A stretch of DNA of 61,892 nucleotides from Henriciella sp. (lineage in GTDB: Bacteria > Pseudomonadota > Alphaproteobacteria > Caulobacterales > Hyphomonadaceae): assembly GCA_021776655.1 (NCBI GenBank), contig JAJFFK010000011.1, positions 1 through 61,892 on the forward strand, in the 5' to 3' direction. The translations under genes were made by a program, and so were the position numbers. Positions 1-7,988 of this stretch are shown here, piece by piece; position 1 is the stretch's first letter, and every line of letters starts with the position of its first letter. The notes beneath the pieces were generated by a model that had not been told where the DNA came from, did no database searches, and saw only the letters and a program-made list of their open reading frames with translations.

Positions 1-1050
<1,050 letters not shown>

Positions 1051-1168
1051 GAAGCTCGTGTGTGGTGGTGAATGCCTCTACACATTTGCTGATTTTGATC
1101 AGACATCTACTTTTAAATATAATACAATCTTCAAAAGTCTTGTTGGTTTCTTGCACGCATGTTTTTGC

Positions 1169-1288
1169 CGACCCGGTGGTTATGGCGGGGGTTCCCCACC
1201 CGATCCCATCTCGAACTCGGCCGTTAAGTCCCCTTGCGCTGATGGTACTGCGTCTTAAGGCGCGGGAGAGTAAGTCGCTGCCGGGTCA
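1169..1288 (+). rRNA. rrf: 5S ribosomal RNA
   Basis: This is the 5S rRNA of the same operon. The terminal helix is visible as GACCCGG (1170-1176) pairing with CCGGGTC (1281-1287). The core contains the typical CCCGATCCCATCTCGAACTCGG region of loops B and C, in which CCATCTCGAACTCGG is diagnostic. It lies about 120 bp after the 23S end, as in most bacterial rrn operons. Ends are approximate to a few bases. Confidence 0.95.
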
Positions 1289-1333
1289 GCTAAAACATGT
1301 GTGTAATTTTGCAGAATCTTCCCAAACGATTCG

Positions 1334-1378
1334 AAAGCCGCTCAATTGACCACGTTGTGGAAGATTGGGCGGCTTTTC
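1334..1378 (+). terminator. rRNA operon terminator
   Basis: AAGCCGC (1335-1341) with the adjoining CAAT pairs with ATTG and GCGGCTT (to 1375), followed by a short T-run. It sits 45 bp after the 5S gene and before a convergent gene, so it probably ends the rrn transcript. The downstream tRNA-fMet would then need its own promoter, and one is visible at 2744-2772. Confidence 0.7.
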
Positions 1379-1402
1379 ATTTTGTGGTAAATTGTGGGCC
1401 GA

Positions 1403-2665
1403 CTAGGCTTCCGTGCGATAGGTTAGCGAGCGAACCCAGAGGCTTGCTAACGCTTTCCAACCTTCTTCGACGACTTGCCCCTCATGCAGGGATATCGGAT
1501 TTGGAGCGCCCTTCGAATCCAGATTGCGGAAACGTAAAATGTCACCCGTCTGACCAGTCCACGTTGCTTTCACGTGAGGAAAGTGTGTTGCGCCGCCTTT
1601 GGGCGCGGCATGAAGAGACAATAGCGCAGTCGCGGCCCGTTGCCCGGCCTCATTGAGGCGGGCAACATCCTCTTTGGCAGTCTCGGAAAAATAGTCAGCG
1701 TGTGGGGCGTAATAATCCCCCGGACGATAGAGTAGAACATTCAAGCGTTCAGCATTCTTCCAGGGCAGCTCAGTTTTGTGCGCCAGGATTCGCTCGACGG
1801 CGTGTATCGCCAAGGTTTGCCGATAAGTTTTCAACCCTGCCTGCAGAGCGCGCCGCACGGGGTGGTTTATGGGTTGACCAGTGTCCGAGTCGTAAATTTG
1901 GGCTGGAGCGAAATTTGGCCCTGCAAAACCAGTCAAATAATCACAGATACAGGGGTGGATCTCACTTTGCCAGATTTCGGCATGGATGGGAGCAGATAGC
2001 GCTGCGCCAGGAACGTCCTTCCAAGTTTCCGGAGCATCCCCGAGAGCGGTTTCGAGGACGCTCCAATCTGTAAGCCCCGGTGGTGCTGACGCCTGCTGCG
2101 ATTGAGCATGCGCTAATTTGTCAATACGTGCGATTGGCATGTATTGAGCCTTTGCCAAGGCCTCTAAGTGATGGCTGGGGGCTAAAAACCGCTCGCCTTT
2201 TACGGCATGTAGCCGCATCAGTGCCGGTATTGCATAAATTGCTCCGGTATTGAGTGCCGAAGCGAAGAGCGCGTGCGCGGCTCCGTAAAACTCGTTTGGA
2301 CTACGCATTAAGCAGAGCAAACCTAGATCGAACATGGCAGCTGGGTCGCCTGCCTTGGCATATTTGATGTGCAATGCGACGGCGTCAGGCCAACTTTCGG
2401 AGCCCGCCCATCCGGATGCTGTAGCAACGCTTAAGAACATTCTAGCGGGGGCATAGTCTTGGTGGATTGCCTTAAGCCGTGCCATCGCAGCTTCGGTATC
2501 GACAGGGCCGCCGATTCCGGCACTCTCGCTAATTGCCAGTCGATAAGCCGCTGGCAGGTGGCCGTTAGCTGCGGCTTGTTCCAATAGCTGACGAGCTTGC
2601 GAGAGTTCACCTTGGGCGTTCAGGCGCTCGGCTTCTGCGAATATTTTGTCGGGATGGTCAACCAT
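1403..2665 (-). CDS. Sel1/TPR-repeat 2-oxoglutarate- and Fe(II)-dependent oxygenase (prolyl 4-hydroxylase-like)
   Basis: This 420-aa protein has two parts. The N-terminal half is made of alpha-helical Sel1/TPR-like repeats (for example AERLNAQGELSQARQLLEQA and AKAGDPAAMFDLGLL). The C-terminal 200 residues are a prolyl 4-hydroxylase-type double-stranded beta-helix. The iron ligands are visible as HAD (in HADYFSE) and the distal H of LHEGQVVEEGWK, whose lysine is the expected 2-oxoglutarate contact. GGATHFP is a family hallmark. Such enzymes hydroxylate prolyl or related residues, and the helical repeats suggest a protein substrate. I chose the start at 2665 because AAAAGG lies about 9 nt upstream. 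A longer frame reaching 2767 would overlap the tRNA-fMet promoter. The gene lies between the rRNA genes and tRNA-fMet, on the opposite strand. Its substrate is unknown. Confidence 0.85.
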   Translation of the reverse strand: MVDHPDKIFAEAERLNAQGELSQARQLLEQAAANGHLPAAYRLAISESAGIGGPVDTEAAMARLKAIHQDYAPARMFLSVATASGWAGSESWPDAVALHIKYAKAGDPAAMFDLGLLCLMRSPNEFYGAAHALFASALNTGAIYAIPALMRLHAVKGERFLAPSHHLEALAKAQYMPIARIDKLAHAQSQQASAPPGLTDWSVLETALGDAPETWKDVPGAALSAPIHAEIWQSEIHPCICDYLTGFAGPNFAPAQIYDSDTGQPINHPVRRALQAGLKTYRQTLAIHAVERILAHKTELPWKNAERLNVLLYRPGDYYAPHADYFSETAKEDVARLNEAGQRAATALLSLHAAPKGGATHFPHVKATWTGQTGDILRFRNLDSKGAPNPISLHEGQVVEEGWKALASLWVRSLTYRTEA

Positions 2666-2743
2666 GTCTACGCGCCTTTTGAGATCGCATCGTTCGATCA
2701 GGAGAAAAGCCGTTATTAACGTGAATACTCTGGTTTCATAGGG

Positions 2744-2772
2744 TTGACGCTCGCCGCCCGTCCTCATACTAA
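2744..2772 (+). promoter_or_regulatory. Promoter of tRNA-fMet
   Basis: TTGACG (2744-2749), a 17-nt spacer and TACTAA (2767-2772) form a good sigma-70-type promoter. Predicted initiation near 2779 is about 7 nt before the mature tRNA. It supports transcription of this tRNA independently of the rRNA operon. Confidence 0.65.
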
Positions 2773-2785
2773 CAGCCTTCCTTGA

Positions 2786-2862
<77 letters not shown>

Positions 2863-2867
2863 AAAAG

Positions 2868-2898
2868 GCCCGTTAACTCAATGAGTTAGCGGGCTTTT
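2868..2898 (+). terminator. Terminator of tRNA-fMet
   Basis: GCCCGTTAACTCA and TGAGTTAGCGGGC form a 13-bp stem with one G-T pair, followed by TTTT. It starts 5 nt after the tRNA and is a convincing Rho-independent terminator. Confidence 0.85.
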
Positions 2899-2927
2899 CC
2901 TTTGTCTGAATTTTCGCCCATTTCGAT

Positions 2928-2960
2928 TTGGAAGCATATTGGAAGCATATTGGAAGCACG
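2928..2960. repeat. Three tandem copies of an 11-bp repeat downstream of tRNA-fMet
   Basis: TTGGAAGCATA occurs at 2928-2938 and 2939-2949, and a third copy ends CG instead of TA (2950-2960). Short direct repeats about 70 bp past a tRNA 3' end resemble arm-type binding sites of tyrosine integrases, so they may be a relic of an integrated element. No integrase gene and no second copy of the tRNA 3' end was seen in the window. Confidence 0.5.
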
Positions 2961-3035
2961 TGAACGGGTTTCAAATTGGCTAAATTGAATTCTGTGGCTT
3001 TCTTTGCACCGTTCAATGAGTTTACCCGAAAATTG

Positions 3036-3060
3036 AAAAAGCAGGGCCGGAGCCCTGCTT
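3036..3060 (-). terminator. tracrRNA terminator hairpin
   Basis: Read on the minus strand, AAGCAGGGC-TCCG-GCCCTGCTT is a 9-bp perfect stem with a 4-nt loop, followed by a run of T. It ends the tracrRNA and, as in other Cas9 systems, probably forms its 3' stem-loop. Confidence 0.85.
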
Positions 3061-3112
3061 CTAATCTGGTGCGGTCGAACGCTTGCTAACGGCCAGACCA
3101 CGATCTCTGAAA
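3036..3112 (-). ncRNA. tracrRNA of the type II-C CRISPR-Cas9 locus
   Basis: The 16-nt block GACCACGATCTCTGAA at 3096-3111 is identical to part of the CRISPR repeat read on the minus strand, so a minus-strand transcript here pairs perfectly with the repeat over that block. Pairing continues with wobbles and small bulges over 3085-3095, including GCT with AGC at the repeat end. The anti-repeat window 3085-3120 is 36 nt, the same as the repeat. Downstream on the minus strand comes a short linker and a strong terminator hairpin ending near 3036. A TATAAT at 3119-3124 (minus) predicts a start near 3112, just at the beginning of the perfect pairing, giving an RNA of about 77 nt. It would guide RNase III processing and Cas9 loading. 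It is divergent from cas9. Confidence 0.88.
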
Positions 3113-3118
3113 GCACAG

Positions 3119-3124
3119 ATTATA
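3119..3124 (-). promoter_or_regulatory. Probable -10 element of the tracrRNA
   Basis: TATAAT on the minus strand lies 7 nt before the predicted RNA start. No clear -35 hexamer is seen at the ideal distance; TTGATC lies 14 nt upstream, which is short. The strand and position fit the tracrRNA and nothing else nearby. Confidence 0.6.
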
Positions 3125-3156
3125 AGTAACTGTGCAAAGATCAAGTCCGGCAGAAG

Positions 3157-3202
3157 CTAGGAAGCAATGTTATATAGCCAAATTGTTGGCTATGCTCACT
3201 AA
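3157..3202 (+). promoter_or_regulatory. Possible leader ORF with inverted repeat upstream of cas9
   Basis: The 12-mer CTAGGAAGCAAT occurs at 3157-3168 and again at 3361-3372, where it holds the Shine-Dalgarno of cas9. The first copy is followed by an 11-codon frame, ATG at 3167 to TAA at 3200-3202 (MLYSQIVGYAH). A perfect 8-bp inverted repeat, ATAGCCAA-ATTG-TTGGCTAT (3174-3193), lies inside it. This could be a regulatory leader, a protein-binding operator, or chance. The rest of 3203-3372 shows no gene and no convincing promoter hexamers. Confidence 0.35.
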
Positions 3203-3372
3203 AGGCGGAGATGCAGTATGGACCTGCACCCCCTATTCTGCTTACATCAAGCTCTGGTGCTTACTTTAACGAAAAGCTTGAAGAGGTTGGAATCCCTACG
3301 TGCAAATCGAGATGCTTGCATTAGGGGGCATTATATCGTAGGAACGCACAAAATATACCCCTAGGAAGCAAT

Positions 3373-6300
3373 ATGTACTCTCTTGGCTTGGATATCGGCA
3401 CCAACTCTATTGGGTGGTGTGCGGTTGGATATAATCGCGGCGGTGTTGCGGATCATGTTCTCGACATTGGCTCTCGCATATTCTCGGACGGGCGTGAGCC
3501 AAAGTCCAGCGCGTCTCTGGCGGTTGCGCGGCGCGAAAAGCGGGCGATGCGGCGCAGTCGCGACCGGTATCTCCGGCGACGCTCGGCGCTGTTGCGTTTT
3601 ATGATCGAGTACGGCCTGATGCCATTGGACAAAACCGAACGCAATAAGCTTGAAGATCACAATCCCTACACAGTGCGGGCGCAGGCTCTGGACGGGCAAC
3701 TCCCTTTGCATCAGATCGGGCGGGCCCTGTTCCATCTGAACCAACGGCGCGGATTTAAGTCCAATCGAAAAACTGACAAAGGTGATCCAGAATCGGGAAA
3801 AATTTCCCTAGCGGTGCAAAAATTACGTGAAGAGATGTATCTGGCGGACGCGCGAACCTATGGCGAGTTCCTGTTCAAACGGATGCAACAGGGCTTGCCT
3901 CTGCGTATCCGGATGCGGGATGGCGAAGGGCCGGTTAAGAGCAATGGCGAGGCGATGGAGGGATATCCGTTCTATCCTGACCGGGCGATGTTGGAAGATG
4001 AGTTCGCGCAGATATGGGAGAAGCAGGCGGCCTTTTATCCGAACCTGCTGACCGCAGAGCGACGTGCGCATCTCTTCAACGTAATATTTTACCAGCGCCC
4101 ATTAAAAGCGCCTGAAGTTGGTCTTTGTACCTTGCTTGGCGGCGATCCAACTGTTCCATTGCACGAGCGAGAACGCCGGATACCCAAATCTGATCCACTG
4201 TTCCAGCAAAGCCGCTTGTTGCAAGAGGTGAATGCCCTGCAGATCGAATCTGGTCCCGGCACCAAGCCTCATCGTCTGACAGGCGAGCAGCGTGATGTCT
4301 TGCTGATGCGGATGCGGGGTAAGAAAACGGTCAGTTTCTCCAGCCTGCGAAAGACTTTGAAGCTCGGTGATTCTGTGTTCAACAAGGAACGTGCGGGTCG
4401 GTACAAGTTGCTCGGTGATGAGGTCTATGCTGAGATGTCAAACAAGACGCGGTTTGGCCCGGAATGGACTGATGTTCCGCTTGAACGCCAACGCGAGATT
4501 GTTGCCAAATTGCGCGACGAAGAAGACGGTGACGTACTGGTCACATGGTTGCAGGAAAATTGCGATCTTGATGAAGAACGGGCGCGTGCTGTGGCCAGTG
4601 CAAAATTGCCAGAAGGATATGGCCGCCTTGGTGAAACCGCTTCACGCGCAATCATCCGGGAGCTGACAGAACATGAGATTGACGGCTTTGTCTGCGTCTA
4701 TTCCGAGGCTGTCGCGCATGCCCCGGAACTTGGTCATCATTCTGATGAGCGCACGGGGGAAATCGCTGACGAGCTTCCCTATTACGGTGAGTTACTTGAA
4801 CGTCACATTATCCCCGGCACTGGCGATCCCGGCGACCCGATTGAGAAACGCATTGGCAAGCTAACCAACCCGACCGTGCATATCGGCCTTAATCAGTTAC
4901 GTCGCCTGATCAACGCGATCATCAAGAAGCATGGCCCGCCTGCCGACGTCGTGGTTGAGATTGCCCGTGATCTGAAAACAAGCGATCGACAAAAGAAGGA
5001 TATCCAGAGCCGCCAAAATCAGAATTTGCAAGCGGCCATCAAACGTTCAGAGAAACTGGAAGAGCTGGGGCAGGCTGATACGGGTGGTAATCGGGCTCTG
5101 TTGAAATTGTGGGAAGATCTGAACCCGGACAATCCATTTGACCGGCGCTGCATTTATACAGGGGAAATAATCTCCCCCACTATGTTGTTTACAGGTGAGG
5201 TTGACGTTGATCACATCTTGCCATGGTCGCGAACCCTGGACGATAGCAACGCCAATAAACTGATCTGCATTGCCAGCGCCAACCGGATTAAGCGCAACAA
5301 GACGCCGTTTGAAGCCTGGGGGCATGACGAGAACGTATGGAATGCTATTTTAGAGCGGGCCGCTCAATTGCCCCACAACAAGAACAAGCGTTTTGACGCT
5401 GACGCGATGGAAAAATATGGCGGAGAAGATGACTTTCTCGCCCGTCATCTTGTTGATACGCAATACCTCTCCCGCCTCGCCAAAACCTATCTTGAAGTGG
5501 TCGCGCCGGGACAGGTCTATGTCGCGACAGGACACCTGACAGCCATGCTACGCCGGCACTGGGGCCTGAACTCAATTCTAAGCGATCACAATTATGCCCA
5601 TACCGTGCATGTGAAGAACCGAAAGGACCACCGCCACCATGCGATTGATGCGGCGATCATGGCGGTGCTGAGCCGGGGGCTTATCAACAAGATTGCACGC
5701 GAAGCCGGGTTGCGCGAGGCACAGGGTGTCGAGGACGTTGTTAGCGGTATTTCGGAGCCGTGGGAGGGGTTTCGCGATGACTTGAAGCTCGCCGTCAACA
5801 AAGCCATTGTCAGCCATCGCCCGGATCATGGCACGATAGGGGGCAAGCGGCACGATAAAGCGTTTGATCAAACCGCTGGACGGCTGCACAACGAAACAGC
5901 CTATGGTCTGACAGGGGGTCATGATGGAAAAGGCAACACCCTGGTCGTGCGCCGGATTCCTGTCGGCATGATCAAGGAAAGTCACCTCAATGACAGTGGT
6001 GCGCATATTCGTGATGATGAGCTACGCGCACGGCTTCGCGCGGCAACGGCGGGCACCACCGGTAAGGATTTTGAGAGAGCGGTCTTGGAATTCGCGCGCG
6101 CGGACAAGAAGTTTTCTGGTATGCGTCATGTTCGGTTGATTGAACCACTGACAATTATTCCGATTACAGATGATCAGGGGCGGGCCTATAAGGGCTATAA
6201 GGGTGACGCCAATTACCGCTACGATGTTTGGGAATTGCCAAATGGAAAATGGGTCGCCGATGTCATCAGTATGTTTGATGCGCATAGCCTAGCGGGTGAG

Positions 6301-6609
6301 AGCAAGGTCAAGCGTGAGTTTCCAACGGCACGAAAGATAATGCGTCTGCATCAAGGAGATATGGTGGCCTATGATGACGATAAGCATGGAGCAGGCATCG
6401 GACGGGTAGTGAAGTTCGATCAGGCAGGCAGTGTCTACTTGGCTGCGCATAACGAGTCCGGTGCGTTGAAGGCACGTGACGCCGCGAGTCCAGATGATGA
6501 TCCTTTCAAATATTTCAAGGCAGCTCCTTCTCGATTGAAGAAGTCAAAAGTTCGCAAAGTGCACATTAATGAACTTGGCTATATCCGCGACCCTGGTCCA
6601 CGCGAATAG
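3373..6609 (+). CDS. cas9: CRISPR-associated endonuclease Cas9, type II-C
   Basis: RNA-guided double-strand DNA endonuclease. Its 1078 aa match the compact type II-C class (about 980-1080 aa). RuvC-I is at the N-terminus (LGLDIGTNSIG, catalytic D7), followed by an Arg-rich bridge helix (RREKRAMRRSRDRYLRRR). RuvC-II carries E529 (VVVEIARDLK). The HNH domain has the DVDHILPWS motif with D613 and H614, followed by the N of ASANRIKRNK. RuvC-III has HHAIDAA with H755/H756 and D759. All catalytic residues are present, so both nuclease sites should be active. The C-terminal 300 residues would hold the PAM-interacting domain. ATG at 3373 is preceded by AGGAAG. It heads the cas9-cas1-cas2 operon, and the tracrRNA diverges upstream. 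No csn2 or cas4 is present, which fits subtype II-C. The PAM cannot be read from sequence alone. Confidence 0.98.
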   Translation: MYSLGLDIGTNSIGWCAVGYNRGGVADHVLDIGSRIFSDGREPKSSASLAVARREKRAMRRSRDRYLRRRSALLRFMIEYGLMPLDKTERNKLEDHNPYTVRAQALDGQLPLHQIGRALFHLNQRRGFKSNRKTDKGDPESGKISLAVQKLREEMYLADARTYGEFLFKRMQQGLPLRIRMRDGEGPVKSNGEAMEGYPFYPDRAMLEDEFAQIWEKQAAFYPNLLTAERRAHLFNVIFYQRPLKAPEVGLCTLLGGDPTVPLHERERRIPKSDPLFQQSRLLQEVNALQIESGPGTKPHRLTGEQRDVLLMRMRGKKTVSFSSLRKTLKLGDSVFNKERAGRYKLLGDEVYAEMSNKTRFGPEWTDVPLERQREIVAKLRDEEDGDVLVTWLQENCDLDEERARAVASAKLPEGYGRLGETASRAIIRELTEHEIDGFVCVYSEAVAHAPELGHHSDERTGEIADELPYYGELLERHIIPGTGDPGDPIEKRIGKLTNPTVHIGLNQLRRLINAIIKKHGPPADVVVEIARDLKTSDRQKKDIQSRQNQNLQAAIKRSEKLEELGQADTGGNRALLKLWEDLNPDNPFDRRCIYTGEIISPTMLFTGEVDVDHILPWSRTLDDSNANKLICIASANRIKRNKTPFEAWGHDENVWNAILERAAQLPHNKNKRFDADAMEKYGGEDDFLARHLVDTQYLSRLAKTYLEVVAPGQVYVATGHLTAMLRRHWGLNSILSDHNYAHTVHVKNRKDHRHHAIDAAIMAVLSRGLINKIAREAGLREAQGVEDVVSGISEPWEGFRDDLKLAVNKAIVSHRPDHGTIGGKRHDKAFDQTAGRLHNETAYGLTGGHDGKGNTLVVRRIPVGMIKESHLNDSGAHIRDDELRARLRAATAGTTGKDFERAVLEFARADKKFSGMRHVRLIEPLTIIPITDDQGRAYKGYKGDANYRYDVWELPNGKWVADVISMFDAHSLAGESKVKREFPTARKIMRLHQGDMVAYDDDKHGAGIGRVVKFDQAGSVYLAAHNESGALKARDAASPDDDPFKYFKAAPSRLKKSKVRKVHINELGYIRDPGPRE

Positions 6610-6626
6610 TCATAAACACTTGGCCT

Positions 6627-6653
6627 CCTTCTTGCTTCGCTAAAGCAAGAAGG
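6627..6653 (+). promoter_or_regulatory. Hairpin covering the cas1 ribosome binding site
   Basis: CCTTCTTGCTT (6627-6637) and AAGCAAGAAGG (6643-6653) form a perfect 11-bp stem with a 5-nt loop. The 3' arm contains most of the AGAAGGA Shine-Dalgarno that serves the cas1 GTG at 6664. No T-run follows on either strand, so it is not a simple terminator. A likely effect is reduced translation of cas1-cas2 relative to cas9. Confidence 0.65.
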
Positions 6654-6663
6654 AATAAGACAC

Positions 6664-7587
6664 GTGGATCGAATTGTTGATATTGCGACAGAAGGCCAGC
6701 ACCTGAAGGCGGTCAGGGGGCATATGATTGTCTCCAACAAAGACGGCGAAGTGGGCCGTGTGCCCCTGGACGATATTGCTGCTGTGATCGTCCACGCGCA
6801 TGGCACGACATACTCTAACCACCTGTTTACAGCGTTGGCAGAACGCGGCGCGCTTCTGGTGATCTGTGCACCGAACCATTCTCCCGTTTCAGTCTTGACC
6901 CCGCTCATCGGGCACCATCAGCAAACAGGAAATATGTCGGCTCAGGCCGATGCCGGGAAACCGCTGAGTAAGCGGTTATGGAAGCAGATCGTGACGTCCA
7001 AGATCAAGATGCAAGAGGCTGCCTTGGAGGCTTTTTCTGAACCAATAGTGGGATTCCACCTGATGGCGCAGAAGGTGCGCTCAGGTGATCCGGACAATAT
7101 TGAAGCCCAAGCCGCCAGAAAATATTGGCCCCTGATGATGGGCGAAACTTTCCGGCGTGATCGCGATGCTTCAGGCGCAAATGCGCTTTTGAATTATGGC
7201 TATGCGATCATGCGTGCGATCTGTGCCCGCGCCATCGTTGCGGCAGGCCTGCATCCTTCTTTGGGAATACATCATCACAACCGCCTCAACCCCTTCACGC
7301 TTGCAGATGACTTGGTGGAACCGTTTCGCCCCATCGTCGATTGCGCCGTTCGAATTATGGTATCAGAAGGTGTGACCAGCGTTGATAGTACCGCAAAGCA
7401 GCGCCTCGCCGCCTTGACCGCCTTTGACATGGTTGGCCCGCTGGGGGCGTCACCTGTCCATGTTTGTGCGAGCCGTCTCGCCCAGTCTCTGGCCGCGAGT
7501 TTCGTGCAAGGCAAACCTGAATTGGTTTTGCCTCGTGCCCCAAATCGTCTCGCCTTGGCATCCGCCGGGCGAATAAATTCAGCATGA
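6664..7587 (+). CDS. cas1: CRISPR-associated integrase Cas1
   Basis: Catalytic subunit of the Cas1-Cas2 spacer integrase. The protein is 307 aa, normal for type II Cas1. The N-terminal beta-rich part is followed by the helical catalytic domain. Likely metal ligands are E147 (in DNIEAQAARKYW), a histidine of GIHHHN (203-205) and E219 (ADDLVEPFRP). The start is GTG at 6664, with its ribosome binding site inside a hairpin. The gene lies 54 bp after cas9 and its end overlaps cas2 by 4 bp, which suggests coupled translation. Confidence 0.96.
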   Translation: MDRIVDIATEGQHLKAVRGHMIVSNKDGEVGRVPLDDIAAVIVHAHGTTYSNHLFTALAERGALLVICAPNHSPVSVLTPLIGHHQQTGNMSAQADAGKPLSKRLWKQIVTSKIKMQEAALEAFSEPIVGFHLMAQKVRSGDPDNIEAQAARKYWPLMMGETFRRDRDASGANALLNYGYAIMRAICARAIVAAGLHPSLGIHHHNRLNPFTLADDLVEPFRPIVDCAVRIMVSEGVTSVDSTAKQRLAALTAFDMVGPLGASPVHVCASRLAQSLAASFVQGKPELVLPRAPNRLALASAGRINSA

Positions 7588-7916
7588 ATTATTTAAGTGG
7601 GTATCGTGTTTTGTGGATAGTTGTAATGTTTGACCTACCGGTGGATACCAAGAGTGCAACCCGCGCAGCAACCAAGTTTCGCGAGTTTTTGCTGGATCAG
7701 GGCTTTGAGATGGCGCAATTTTCCGTGTATGCTCGGTTTTGCAATGGCAAAGAACAATATGAGACACATTTGCGCCGAATCAACGAGGCTTTACCCCCAC
7801 GAGGGGAGGTTCAAATCCTCCAGTTCACCGATAAACAATATGAAAACACGGTGCGATTCTCGAACAAAACGAGATCGGAGCCAGAGAAAAGTCCCAGTCA
7901 GCTGGCACTTTTCTGA
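7584..7916 (+). CDS. cas2: CRISPR-associated protein Cas2
   Basis: Structural partner of Cas1 in spacer acquisition. It is 110 aa with a ferredoxin-like fold. The first strand ends in VVMFDLPV with the conserved D17, followed by the FREFLLDQGFEMAQFSVYARFC segment typical of type II Cas2, and a strand of the ILQFTDKQYE type near the end. The ATG overlaps the cas1 stop (ATGA). About 70 bp separate its stop from the first CRISPR repeat. Confidence 0.95.
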   Translation: MNYLSGYRVLWIVVMFDLPVDTKSATRAATKFREFLLDQGFEMAQFSVYARFCNGKEQYETHLRRINEALPPRGEVQILQFTDKQYENTVRFSNKTRSEPEKSPSQLALF

Positions 7917-7988
7917 CGCGGCTGATCATTTTGCATCGCCTCTAACAGGTGTATATTTGAATGAAATCAAATACTTACACCCGCATAG

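Noticed and set aside
2886-3116. A 76-codon minus-strand frame downstream of tRNA-fMet.
   Set aside because: It runs through the tracrRNA, its terminator and the 11-bp repeats, and it has no family similarity I can see.
7917-7988. The AT-richer flank next to cas2 as the CRISPR leader.
   Set aside because: The tracrRNA pairing and the repeat ends put crRNA transcription on the minus strand, so this side is downstream. It is not excluded, because end repeats are all intact and give no polarity.
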